Source: Gilvimarinus gilvus (lineage in GTDB: Bacteria; Pseudomonadota; Gammaproteobacteria; Pseudomonadales; Cellvibrionaceae). Taken from it: 64,000 nt of DNA. Of this stretch, positions 28,537-36,871 are shown one piece after another. Numbering within the stretch: position 1 is the stretch's first letter; each line of letters starts with the position of its first letter. Below the pieces are notes generated by a model that was not told the origin of the DNA, did not search any database, and worked only from the letters and a program-made list of their open reading frames with translations. The position numbers and the translations under genes are program-made. The stretch covers positions 124,001 through 188,000 of the forward strand of contig NZ_JAULRU010000569.1 in assembly GCF_030518155.1 (NCBI RefSeq). Direction: 5' to 3'.

Positions 28537-29304
28537 ATGACCGATTCTGCCACCGATAAACAGTCAAAAGTCGCTTCAACAGGTGCTATAGACGAGCCCA
28601 CTGCTACGACCACCAAAGAAAAGCCGCAAAAAGAGAGCTTGTTTCTCAACATTCTGCTCAATATCGTCATCCCGACATTGATTCTCACTAAGTTAAGCGG
28701 TGACGAGTACCTGGGTACTCGCAATGCACTGGTGGTCGCCCTGGCTTTTCCGTTAATTTACGGAATTAAAGACTTCATTTCCCGCCGTGAATTTAACGCA
28801 TTTTCCATACTCGGCACGATCAGTATTTTGTTGACCGGCGGCATCAGCCTAATGGAGCTAGACCCCCAGTATATTGCTATAAAAGAAGCCGCTATCCCCG
28901 GGATTATCGGCCTTGCCACTCTGGTTTCAATGAAAACACGTTACCCGTTGGTGCGCACTTTTCTCTACAATGACAAGGTCCTTAAGACTGACTTGATTGG
29001 CGAGCGCCTAGCCCAGCGCGGCAACGGCCAAGCATTTGACCGGGCGCTCAACATGGCCTCCTATTTAGTCGCTTGCTCCTTTTTCCTCAGTTCATTTCTC
29101 AATTACGTGCTGGCAAAATGGCTGCTGCAAAGCCCACCGGGCACCGCAGAATTTAATGCCGAATTAGGAAAAATGACCGCGCTAAGCTTCCCCGTTATCG
29201 CTCTTCCCGCGACGATCATCATGGTGATCGCCCTGTTGTATTTGTTCCAGCGCATTCGCAAACTAACCGAGCTCGACTTCGAAGACGTTATTAACGCCCA
29301 TTGA
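28537..29304 (+). CDS. VC0807-family inner-membrane protein
   Basis: 255 residues. A polar N-terminal tail of about 35 residues is followed by five or six hydrophobic segments (for example ILLNIVIPTLILTKL and VIALPATIIMVIALLYLF). It matches what I know of the VC0807 family, whose function is unknown. It occupies the place where yciB (septation protein A) usually stands next to yciI, so it may replace it. ATG at 28537; 15 bases separate it from the YciI gene. Confidence 0.8.
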   Translation: MTDSATDKQSKVASTGAIDEPTATTTKEKPQKESLFLNILLNIVIPTLILTKLSGDEYLGTRNALVVALAFPLIYGIKDFISRREFNAFSILGTISILLTGGISLMELDPQYIAIKEAAIPGIIGLATLVSMKTRYPLVRTFLYNDKVLKTDLIGERLAQRGNGQAFDRALNMASYLVACSFFLSSFLNYVLAKWLLQSPPGTAEFNAELGKMTALSFPVIALPATIIMVIALLYLFQRIRKLTELDFEDVINAH

Positions 29305-29319
29305 ATCTAAGGATTTTCC

Positions 29320-29619
29320 ATGCTTTATGCCATCGTAAGTGAAGATGTCAGCGATAGCCTTCCACTGCGCGCCAAAGCGCGCGCGGCTCATATTGCCCGT
29401 TTAAATGATCTGCGCGACAAAGGCCGTTTAATTTTGGCAGGCCCGCTGCCCGCAGTCGATGCTAATGATCCGGGAGACGCTGGATTTACCGGCTCTTTGA
29501 TCGTAGCCGAATTCAATTCATTGGCTGATGCGCAAGCGTGGGCCGACGCAGATCCCTACGTCGACGCCGGTGTGTATCAACACGTAAGTGTTAAGCCGTT
29601 TAAAAAAGTATTACCTTAG
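29320..29619 (+). CDS. YciI-family protein
   Basis: 99-residue ferredoxin-like fold protein. It has the YciI features [20 protein letters not shown] (the conserved His and following Arg/Leu pattern), AGPLP and [13 protein letters not shown]. Family members are small enzymes or ligand binders, and the exact reaction here is unknown. AAGGATTTTCC precedes the ATG. Probably an operon with the VC0807-family gene. Confidence 0.92.
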   Translation: MLYAIVSEDVSDSLPLRAKARAAHIARLNDLRDKGRLILAGPLPAVDANDPGDAGFTGSLIVAEFNSLADAQAWADADPYVDAGVYQHVSVKPFKKVLP

Positions 29620-29746
29620 AGCGCCGCCTCTATGTATAAGCATAGTCACAAGAGTAGCCACTTGGTTGTGATGGGGTTGACAGGTAAACATTGCTCTTTA
29701 GGCTACAATACAAGCGCTAAACACTGCTACAGATAAGGGTATTCAC

Positions 29747-30445
29747 GTGATAAAGGCCAAGTTATCAACCATTGCTTCCACTGCCATTTGCCTAGGGGCG
29801 ATCTTGTTCCATCATTGCACCTACGCCGAGCAACGCTACATCAGCGATGAGTTGCGCGTTCCACTGCGCAGCGGCATGGGAAACGAGTACCGTATTGTGC
29901 ATCGTGGACTGGCCAGCGGCAGCCAATTAGAGCTTTTGCAAACAGACACAGACGACAGTGAAACCGAGTGGTCGCAAGTGCGCACCAATGGCGGATTGGA
30001 AGGATGGGTTCGCTCACAGTACCTTCTAGCCGAGCCAACCGCAGCCATTAAACTGGCCAAACTCGAGTCTAAAATGGCGCAACTCGATGGCGATCAAACT
30101 CAACTACTTGACACCAACGAAACCTTAGAGCAAGAAAACACCCTACTTCAAAGCCAGCTCGCAGAACTGAATACTCAATATAACAACATTCAGCGTGAAT
30201 TTGATGCACTGCAGAAACTCTCTGCCAACGCTGTTGCTCTAAACGAACAAAATAAAAAGCTCAGCGAGAGTCATCAACTGCTGCAAACGCGGGCCGAAGT
30301 ATTGAAAACAGAAAACCATCGGCTAATGACCAGTCAAACATATCAACAGTGGATCTACGGTGCCGGTATTCTCATTGCGGGCATTGCCCTTTCTTTCTTT
30401 TTACAGGCCTTTGGCCGTCGCAAACGTCGCTCTGAGTGGGGCTAA
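29747..30445 (+). CDS. TIGR04211-type SH3 envelope protein
   Basis: 232 residues: signal peptide (ends near TYAEQ), a bacterial SH3 domain (SDELRVPLRSGMGNEYRIVH, residues 30-95), a long coiled coil (about 100-195) and a C-terminal membrane helix (YGAGILIAGIALSFFLQAF) with a basic end. This is the YgiM/TIGR04211 layout, a periplasmic protein anchored by its C-terminus, with no settled function. The start is GTG at 29747, with AAGGG upstream. Confidence 0.9.
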   Translation: MIKAKLSTIASTAICLGAILFHHCTYAEQRYISDELRVPLRSGMGNEYRIVHRGLASGSQLELLQTDTDDSETEWSQVRTNGGLEGWVRSQYLLAEPTAAIKLAKLESKMAQLDGDQTQLLDTNETLEQENTLLQSQLAELNTQYNNIQREFDALQKLSANAVALNEQNKKLSESHQLLQTRAEVLKTENHRLMTSQTYQQWIYGAGILIAGIALSFFLQAFGRRKRRSEWG

Positions 30446-30461
30446 TTGTAAGGACTTTTCT

Positions 30462-31109
30462 ATGTACAACATTCGCTCTGTTTTACTTGCCGTATTCACA
30501 TTAAGTTGCCTCGCCCTGCCCTGCCACGCCGAGCAAACCGAACAAGCGGCTGAAACCGACAAATCCGAACACTATGTCACGGTACAGACCGATTTAGGGC
30601 CCATGCTGATAGAGCTTTACCCGCAACAGGCTCCTATTTCCGTTGCGAATTTTCTCGCCTATGTAGACAGTGGTTTTTACGAAGGGACCATCTTTCATCG
30701 CGTAATACCGGGATTTGTGGTTCAGGGCGGCGGTTTGACGTTTGACTTCAATCGTAAAGAGACACTCGATCCCATTAAAAATGAATCAGATAACGGTTTA
30801 AAAAACACCTATCTCACATTATCAATGGCGCGCCTAAATCGGCCTGACACTGCGACCAGTCAGTTTTTCATTAATTTAAAACACAACGAATCGCTCGACG
30901 GCTCAGAAAACAAGCCCGGCTATGCGGTGTTTGGTAAAGTCATTGCGGGGGAGAATGTTGTTCGCGCTATTGTCAGTGAACCGCGCGGCATTTTTCGTGC
31001 CTATCCAGATGCCCCCAATGCAGCCGTTCGAATTCTCAAAACCGAACGCGGCAACCACTATAAGCAAGCACAACCTACATCGAAATTGAAGGATATGATC
31101 GCCCAGTGA
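30462..31109 (+). CDS. Periplasmic peptidyl-prolyl isomerase (cyclophilin)
   Basis: 215 residues with a signal peptide (cleavage likely after PCHA, near residue 23), then a cyclophilin domain: LGPMLIELYPQQAPISVANF, FHRVIPGFVVQGGG, TSQFFINL and YAVFGKVIAG. It speeds Xaa-Pro isomerisation during protein folding in the periplasm, as PpiA does. The ATG at 30462 follows GTAAGGAC. The frame open upstream to 30360 overlaps the SH3 gene and has no family match. Its stop overlaps the pdxJ start. Confidence 0.93.
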   Translation: MYNIRSVLLAVFTLSCLALPCHAEQTEQAAETDKSEHYVTVQTDLGPMLIELYPQQAPISVANFLAYVDSGFYEGTIFHRVIPGFVVQGGGLTFDFNRKETLDPIKNESDNGLKNTYLTLSMARLNRPDTATSQFFINLKHNESLDGSENKPGYAVFGKVIAGENVVRAIVSEPRGIFRAYPDAPNAAVRILKTERGNHYKQAQPTSKLKDMIAQ

Positions 31110-31858
31110 GCACCGCACTCAGTGTAAACTTGAATAAGATAGCCCTTATTCGCAACTCGCGAGAGGGCAATTTTCCGAACGTCTACGAGTTCGGTGAGCT
31201 TTGTCTTGCCGCTGGAGCAGCTGGCCTTACCGTTCACCCACGTCCAGACCAACGTCATATTCGACCCATTGATGTGCGCAAATTGGCGCAGTTATGCCGC
31301 GTCAACTCAGGTATTGAGTTCAACATAGAAGGCAACCCTTTCGCCCCTGCGCAAGGCGACTATCCAGGGCTTCTAGCATTAGTGGCGGAAACGCGACCGG
31401 ACCAGTGCACTTTGGTGCCTGATAGCCACGACCAACTTACGTCCGATCATGGCTTTGACTTACACACCACCGCAAAATTGCTAGAACCTGTTATTCAACA
31501 GTTAAAGGCGCTTGATGTTCGCATCAGCTTGTTTATGGATCCGAACCCAGAGCAAATTAGAATGGCCCGCGATTGCGGCGCCGACCGTATCGAACTCTAT
31601 ACCGGACCCTACGCTCAACACTACGGAACGGATACCGGTCGGGCACTGTTGCAACAATATGACCAGGCAGCCCGAGTGGCGCGAGAATGTGGCTTAGGTA
31701 TTAACGCCGGTCACGACCTGAACCTGAGTAACCTACCCGACTTTCTGACTATTACCGGTATTGAGGAAGTGTCTATCGGCCACGCCCTAACCGTGGACGC
31801 TTTAAAGATGGGCATGAGCGCTGCGGTAAAATCCTATCTCCAAATCTGCCAGCAATAA
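31106..31858 (+). CDS. pdxJ: Pyridoxine 5'-phosphate synthase, unusual clade
   Basis: Last step of de novo pyridoxal phosphate synthesis by the DXP-dependent route. The 250-residue TIM barrel has LSVNLNKIALIRNSR, LTVHPRPDQRHIRPIDVRKL, IEFNIEGNPF, ELYTGPYAQ, INAGHDLN and VSIGHALT. The E. coli enzyme has VNIDHIATLRNAR and VHLREDRRHI at the matching places. This version (NLNK, HPRPDQRHIR, EFNIEG) resembles the form I know from Bacteroidota and cyanobacteria. The start is GTG at 31106 in a GTGA overlap with the cyclophilin gene. It is not in the common recO-pdxJ-acpS setting. Confidence 0.93.
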   Translation: MSTALSVNLNKIALIRNSREGNFPNVYEFGELCLAAGAAGLTVHPRPDQRHIRPIDVRKLAQLCRVNSGIEFNIEGNPFAPAQGDYPGLLALVAETRPDQCTLVPDSHDQLTSDHGFDLHTTAKLLEPVIQQLKALDVRISLFMDPNPEQIRMARDCGADRIELYTGPYAQHYGTDTGRALLQQYDQAARVARECGLGINAGHDLNLSNLPDFLTITGIEEVSIGHALTVDALKMGMSAAVKSYLQICQQ

Positions 31859-31917
31859 GCATTGCGGTAAGCTACAATTTTAGAAAAGCGATATCCGATA
31901 CCCCAAAGGAGGCGTCT

Positions 31918-32334
31918 ATGCATTCGATTCTCGTACGGGACTATATGCAATCCGATCCTGTTGCCTTTGATCGCAACACTAATTTATTGCAGGCAGTGCA
32001 CAAATTGCTCGCGGCTAAAATGACTGGGGCTCCGGTCATTGACGAAAGCCGCACCGTCATTGGGTTTGTGTCTGAGCAAGATTGCATTAAGGAGATTCTA
32101 CAGGGCGCATTCTACTGTGAAGACCCACCGGCCGTGGCAAGTGTTATGTCGAGCCAGGTACTTAGCTTTAAGCCCGATCATTCAGTGGTTGAGGTGGCGC
32201 AGCAAATGATCACACAAAAGCCCAAAATTTACCCCGTTATTAGCGAAGGTAAATTGGTTGGAGTCATCAGCCGCAGCGACGTTCTCGCCGCTCTGCTCGA
32301 CAATGACGAAGATTGTTATCTGCGCGCAAAATAA
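31918..32334 (+). CDS. CBS-domain protein
   Basis: 138 residues that are only a CBS pair (residues 5-65 and 75-135: VRDYMQSDPVAFDRNTNLLQ and SVMSSQVLSFKPDHSVVEVA). Such proteins bind adenosyl nucleotides and regulate partners, but no partner is evident. A perfect AAAGGAGG ribosome site stands 7 bases before the ATG. Confidence 0.92.
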   Translation: MHSILVRDYMQSDPVAFDRNTNLLQAVHKLLAAKMTGAPVIDESRTVIGFVSEQDCIKEILQGAFYCEDPPAVASVMSSQVLSFKPDHSVVEVAQQMITQKPKIYPVISEGKLVGVISRSDVLAALLDNDEDCYLRAK

Positions 32335-32405
32335 AGTATGCTCGCACCCCTGCCGGCCTGTGCAGAACCAAAACCGCAGGCTTCTGTACTATTAGGGGTA
32401 ATACC

Positions 32406-33185
32406 ATGAACCAAGGTGACAGCGATCACTACCTTGCCCGCAAACGTTTTTTTAGCCGTATGCTCACCGTGTATGGCCGCAAGCCTGTGCTCGAAGCGCT
32501 TGAAAACAAAGACATACAGGTCCACCGCTTGCACTTGGCCAGCAGTAATAAACCCGGGGATTTGGTTCGTAAAATTAGCGAATTAGCAACGAGTAAGGGT
32601 GCTGAAATATTGCACCACGATAAACAGGCACTATCGCGAATATCCCGCAATGCCAAGCAGGATCAGGGAGTCGCAGCCGATTTGCTGTGCCCGGGCTTCC
32701 AAACACTCGATCAACTGGTTGAGCAGATCAAAAGTAATGCCCTTAACAGAGACTTTCGAATTCTTGCGCTCGACGGTATTACCAACCCTCAGAATCTAGG
32801 TATGATTATTCGATCGGCTTGCGCCGGCAATATTGATGCGATATTACTGCCCAGCAAAGGCTGCGCTCAAATCGATCCTCTGACAATCAAGGCCAGTGTT
32901 GGCACTGTGTTTCGAGCACCTATTGTTCGGCTGGATGGGCAGTTGGCTGATGCCCTGCGCGCATTAAAAGACTCGAAATGCGCGATAATCGGCCTTTCCT
33001 CACGCGCACAGAACACGCTGAACGAGTGCCCAAGCGGCAATAATGTATTTGTCCTCGGCAATGAAACTCACGGCGTGAGCGATACCACACAAGCCACTTG
33101 CAGCGACTGGGTTAAAATCCCCATGAACAATGGCGTAGAGTCCCTAAACGTAGCAGTGACTGCGGCACTTATCGCCTTTCACTAG
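32406..33185 (+). CDS. SpoU/TrmH-family RNA 2'-O-methyltransferase
   Basis: 259 residues. An N-terminal RNA-binding part (VYGRKPVLEALENKDIQVHR) is followed by the knotted SpoU fold with all three motifs: DGITNPQNLGMIIRSACAG, FVLGNETHGVS and KIPMNNGVESLNVAVTAALI. It is similar in layout to RlmB, which methylates G2251 of 23S rRNA, but I cannot tell the target. The ATG at 32406 has TTAGGGGT upstream. Confidence 0.88.
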   Translation: MNQGDSDHYLARKRFFSRMLTVYGRKPVLEALENKDIQVHRLHLASSNKPGDLVRKISELATSKGAEILHHDKQALSRISRNAKQDQGVAADLLCPGFQTLDQLVEQIKSNALNRDFRILALDGITNPQNLGMIIRSACAGNIDAILLPSKGCAQIDPLTIKASVGTVFRAPIVRLDGQLADALRALKDSKCAIIGLSSRAQNTLNECPSGNNVFVLGNETHGVSDTTQATCSDWVKIPMNNGVESLNVAVTAALIAFH

Positions 33186-33206
33186 CCTTGTTCATTCTGC
33201 ATGCCT

Positions 33207-33228
33207 AAAAAAGCCCACCACTGTGGGC
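33207..33228 (-). terminator. Intrinsic terminator of amtB
   Basis: A perfect 6-base stem, GCCCAC (33213-33218) with GTGGGC (33223-33228), around a 4-base loop. Read leftward it is followed by six T (complement of 33207-33212). It lies 27 bases after the amtB stop. Confidence 0.85.
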
Positions 33229-33254
33229 GGGCATTCAAATACCAGGGCTGAGCG

Positions 33255-34553
33255 CTACAACTTGTAGCCCTCCTCCTCATGCATAGTAATATCCAAACCA
33301 ATCTGCTCTTCTTCTTTTGTAACCCGCAAACCCGAAGTAAGTACACCGGTTATCTTTAATAAGATCCACGTCACGACGGCTGTGTATGTGAAGGTGATAA
33401 CCACCCCAAGAAACTGAACCCATACTTGCTCACCCATGCCATTGACCGCATCGGAGAATCCGTAACCGCTGAACACTCCTAGATGCGGTGACGCGAACAC
33501 GCCAGCCAACAAAGTGCCCAGTATGCCGCCGACACCGTGCACCGGAAACACGTCCAATGAGTCATCAATTTTCCACACGCGCTTAACGACCTGAGTCATA
33601 AAGAAGCAAATAACACCGGCGAGAAGGCCAATCACCAAAGCACCACCAGGGCCAACGAACCCGCTGGCTGGCGTAATGGTACCTAACCCTGCCACCATAC
33701 CCGTCACAATACCCAGAACACTGGGTTTACGGAATTTGATCCACTCTATGGTCATCCAGGCTAAAGAGCCCGCCGCAGCGGAAATGTGCGTGACCAGCAT
33801 CGCCATGGCAGCATCGCCATTGGCAGCCAAGGCACTGCCACCGTTAAAACCAAACCAGCCAACCCAGAGCATGCCCGCACCGGTAATGGTCATGGTCATG
33901 TTATGCGGAGGCATGGCTGTCGTTGCGAACCCGCTGCGCTGGCCAATGACCAGCGCAGCCACCAGGGCACCGACACCGGCAGTTATGTGAACGACGGTGC
34001 CTCCTGCGAAATCAAGTAGCCCCCACTGGCCGAGAAATCCGCCCCCCCAAACCCAATGGCATACAGGTACGTAGACCGCAAGCAGCCAGAAGGCAGAGAA
34101 TATTAACATCGAGGAAAACTTCATACGTTCAGCAAACGCGCCAACAATCAATGCAGGTGTAATCACCGCAAAAGTCATCTGAAACAAAGCAAATAATGGC
34201 TCAGGTATATCACCTGCCAAGGTGTCCCGTCCCATGCCGGCAAACAGTACATTACTAAAATCACCAATGTACGCGTTACCCTCACCAAAACTTAAAGAAT
34301 ATCCAACAATGAGCCAAAGCAGCGACGCGATACAGGCAATCGCAAAACACTGCATAAGCACCGAAAGAATGTTTTTCGAGCGCACCAAACCGCCGTAAAA
34401 CAGCGACAAACCAGGCAGCGTCATGAACAAGACCAATGCCGTAGCCGTAAGTATCCAAGCCGTATTGGCGCCATCCAGCCCACTCGCATTTACCACCGGG
34501 GCCAAAACCATCAAACTGGTGGTTAGCAGTCCGAAATTCAATTTTTTATTCAT
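33255..34553 (-). CDS. amtB: Ammonium transporter
   Basis: 432-residue inner-membrane channel for ammonium. An N-terminal signal-like segment is followed by 11 hydrophobic segments. The twin-His pore is visible (VVHITAGVGALV and FPVHGVGGILG). Further Amt motifs are SLFYGGLVRSKN, FAVITPALIVGAFAERM and GWFGFNGGSALA. No glnK gene is next to it, which is uncommon. Upstream sequence has NtrC- and sigma-54-like elements, suggesting control by nitrogen status. Confidence 0.96.
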   Translation of the reverse strand: MNKKLNFGLLTTSLMVLAPVVNASGLDGANTAWILTATALVLFMTLPGLSLFYGGLVRSKNILSVLMQCFAIACIASLLWLIVGYSLSFGEGNAYIGDFSNVLFAGMGRDTLAGDIPEPLFALFQMTFAVITPALIVGAFAERMKFSSMLIFSAFWLLAVYVPVCHWVWGGGFLGQWGLLDFAGGTVVHITAGVGALVAALVIGQRSGFATTAMPPHNMTMTITGAGMLWVGWFGFNGGSALAANGDAAMAMLVTHISAAAGSLAWMTIEWIKFRKPSVLGIVTGMVAGLGTITPASGFVGPGGALVIGLLAGVICFFMTQVVKRVWKIDDSLDVFPVHGVGGILGTLLAGVFASPHLGVFSGYGFSDAVNGMGEQVWVQFLGVVITFTYTAVVTWILLKITGVLTSGLRVTKEEEQIGLDITMHEEEGYKL

Positions 34554-34717
34554 AGAAATTTACTACTCTCTCGTCGTCTTTCAGTGGCATTCGTATTTAT
34601 GCTCGGGCGCATTATTATTAAAAAACCACCCCACGCATGCACCGCATTGGCACACCTAAATGTAAGAACGTGTCATACACTTCACTTTCGCACTCTATCG
34701 GAGCGCGACAAATTATA

Positions 34718-34733
34718 TGCACAATATATGCCC
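34718..34733 (-). promoter_or_regulatory. Candidate sigma-54 promoter of amtB
   Basis: Read leftward, the 16 bases GGGCATATATTGTGCA align with the sigma-54 consensus TGGCAC-N5-TTGCA. The invariant GG and GC are exactly 10 bases apart, with 8 of 11 conserved positions kept. It would start amtB transcription about 150 bases before the ATG. Confidence 0.45.
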
Positions 34734-34797
34734 ACTAACTATATGCATATATATCAGCAACTTAGCACTGCCATGGTTGATTTTTGTGCAGGCGAGA

Positions 34798-34812
34798 GCA
34801 CCATTACGGTGC
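34798..34812. promoter_or_regulatory. Candidate NtrC-binding site
   Basis: GCACC-ATTAC-GGTGC is a perfect inverted repeat matching the NtrC consensus GCACY-N5-GGTGC. It lies about 65 bases upstream of the sigma-54-like promoter and 245 bases before amtB. Extra half-sites follow: GGTGC at 34838 and GCACC at 34858. Confidence 0.55.
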
Positions 34813-34867
34813 CAACATTGAAGGGGTGATTATTTTTGGTGCAGAAAACGGCTCCACGCACCAGTAT

Positions 34868-36871
34868 TTACCTAAAGGGCGATAACAACCTTCTTGCTTT
34901 GATTTTATGTACCAGAAGCCGCAGCCTGGGGATAGAAATTGGTTGATTTTGGTAGACATGGCGTTCGAACAAATCGCTCGCCTCCAGAACAAGCGCACCT
35001 AGTTCATGATTGTCACGCGAGACCCTAAGGGCGAAATCTCGGGCGCCCTCGCCAACGTGTCGCTGATACCCCAAAGCAGATAAGTAACGGCACATACGCA
35101 GGTAAAGTCGGTGTATTAAAGGTTGCCGGTTCCTGCTCTTGCGCCAAACACCGGGAAGCATAAGGACCGCTATAATCAGAGCAAAGATACCACTTACCCA
35201 CACGACTATACGCCACGGAGCCGAGTCACCAAATATACGCTGCATAAAGGCTTTTTGTTGTTCGCCATCATAGTTCATAACCCAAATGTGCCAGCGATAA
35301 TTAAACGCGTCCAACCGATCCCGCAAATTCGCCAAAACATAGAAGCGGCGACTCCATGCATCCCCTAACAATTGGGAGCCTGCATTGCCAAGCGAAAACT
35401 CAACGCCGCGATCAATACGCTCTGGCGCTACGGCAAACGTAGGATCGACTCTGACCCAACCTTTTGCTTCTAGCCATACCTCAGCCCACGCATGGGCATC
35501 CAACTGACGAACTGTTAAATAACCTTGGACGGGATTAACCTTCCCCCCCTGATAGCCGACTACCACACGTGCCGGAATGCCCGCCGCGCGCATGAAAAAT
35601 ACAAAGCTACCGGCAAAATGTTCGCAAAAGCCCGCCCGGGTGTCAGTTAAAAACTCATCGATGCTGTGCTTTCCTAACACGGAAGGCTGAAGGGTGTAGT
35701 GAAAGCGATTCTCAATGAAAGTCAAAAAGCGCTGGATCAATGCTTCCGGGCTACCCGCTTCGGCCATCCAGCTTTTGGCAAGCTGACGGGTATATGGGTT
35801 AAAGTTGCGAGGTAACTGCAGGGAACTTCTTTGCAGATAATCGCTTATCCCTTCAGCCTGCACGGTGTAAGATGGATATGAACTCACTGTATATTGCTGG
35901 CGCTGCGAGACCAGGTTCTTTTGATAGAGCGTCATTCCACGACTCATCCAAACATCACGAGAAAACTCAGTTGGCGCGGCAAGTGCGTAGAGCCAATTCT
36001 CATCCGTAGGCTCCAGCAATATTTCATAATCATAGCGTTTATCAGAAACTTCTATTTGCGACTGCCAGTCTCGCCAGCGAACGTACCCGCGCGCTTTAAC
36101 ATCTTGGGGATTACTCTGAGTCCAGGTCCGCCCGTCAAAATGATCCAACACTAATGCCCGCCAGTATAGCTGCCGGGGCTCGGGAATTTCATCTTCAAAA
36201 GTTGCGCGGAACGCCACGTCTGAAGATTCCATTAACGACGAGAAATCCCCGGGCGACATACTACTGCTGACGCCGGTAGTACCGGCGGCATTGTTAAGAG
36301 GTACCGTCCACAACGACCCCACGCGCGGTACGACAAAAAACAGTACCAACATAAATGGAGTTGCTTGCATGAGCATTATTGTTATTGTTCTTAGCGATCG
36401 CAGAGCAACCGTGGCATTGCCGCCACCCGCGTGATTGACCATCACAGTGACACTAACCAACAGCACGCATACCAGCGCATAAAAGGCCCCGATGATCCCC
36501 GAGGTATAGAGTAGCTGGGTGCCTATTACAAAATAACCGAGATAACTTAACAGACATGCGTCGCTGCGGGTGCGCAGCTCAGTCAGCTTTAGGACAAATC
36601 CGGCAACCAGAAGCGAGACCATAGCGTCCATCGCAAAACTGCGAAAGGTAGCTGCCAACCCTGCCGTAACGGCAACAGCAACTAATACCTTGAGCCAGCG
36701 CCCAGGGTAATACCAGAGCCCCCGGCTTAGCTGAAACCGCCATACGATAAGCGCAAATGCGAGAATGGTTAACCAGATGGGTAGCTGCAACACCAATGGC
36801 GCTACAATGAATAATTGAGACAGCAACAGCCAACGCAAGGCTTTGACCGAAAGACTAAAGGAGACCTTCAC
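34868..36871 (-). CDS. TgpA-like transglutaminase membrane protein
   Basis: 667 residues. Several N-terminal membrane helices (residues 8-200, DUF3488 region) precede a periplasmic transglutaminase core with the Cys-His-Asp triad: GFCEHFAGSF (Cys near 412), LDAHAWAEVW (His near 460) and WVRVDPTF (Asp near 472). One more helix near 560 leads to a cytoplasmic DUF4129-like tail. This is the TgpA family, known in Pseudomonas aeruginosa; the natural substrate is unclear. The start is GTG in a GTGA overlap with the DUF58 gene. Confidence 0.93.
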   Translation of the reverse strand: MKVSFSLSVKALRWLLLSQLFIVAPLVLQLPIWLTILAFALIVWRFQLSRGLWYYPGRWLKVLVAVAVTAGLAATFRSFAMDAMVSLLVAGFVLKLTELRTRSDACLLSYLGYFVIGTQLLYTSGIIGAFYALVCVLLVSVTVMVNHAGGGNATVALRSLRTITIMLMQATPFMLVLFFVVPRVGSLWTVPLNNAAGTTGVSSSMSPGDFSSLMESSDVAFRATFEDEIPEPRQLYWRALVLDHFDGRTWTQSNPQDVKARGYVRWRDWQSQIEVSDKRYDYEILLEPTDENWLYALAAPTEFSRDVWMSRGMTLYQKNLVSQRQQYTVSSYPSYTVQAEGISDYLQRSSLQLPRNFNPYTRQLAKSWMAEAGSPEALIQRFLTFIENRFHYTLQPSVLGKHSIDEFLTDTRAGFCEHFAGSFVFFMRAAGIPARVVVGYQGGKVNPVQGYLTVRQLDAHAWAEVWLEAKGWVRVDPTFAVAPERIDRGVEFSLGNAGSQLLGDAWSRRFYVLANLRDRLDAFNYRWHIWVMNYDGEQQKAFMQRIFGDSAPWRIVVWVSGIFALIIAVLMLPGVWRKSRNRQPLIHRLYLRMCRYLSALGYQRHVGEGARDFALRVSRDNHELGALVLEASDLFERHVYQNQPISIPRLRLLVHKIKARRLLSPFR

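Larger units (their letters stand above)
34554..34867. other. amtB upstream region
   Basis: This 314-base gap is the amtB control region. It is AT-rich with three ATATGC copies (34715, 34726, 34741), and it holds a sigma-54-like promoter at 34718-34733 and GCACC/GGTGC repeats at 34798-34863. No gene is supported here. Confidence 0.55.

Noticed and set aside
29677-29709. TTGACA and TACAAT before the SH3 protein gene as a sigma-70 promoter
   Set aside because: The two boxes are 21 bases apart, too far for a normal promoter; a different -35 must be used if TACAAT is the -10.
34648-34662. TGGCAC in the amtB leader as a second sigma-54 promoter
   Set aside because: It is on the wrong strand for amtB, and the GC element is not 10 bases after GG.
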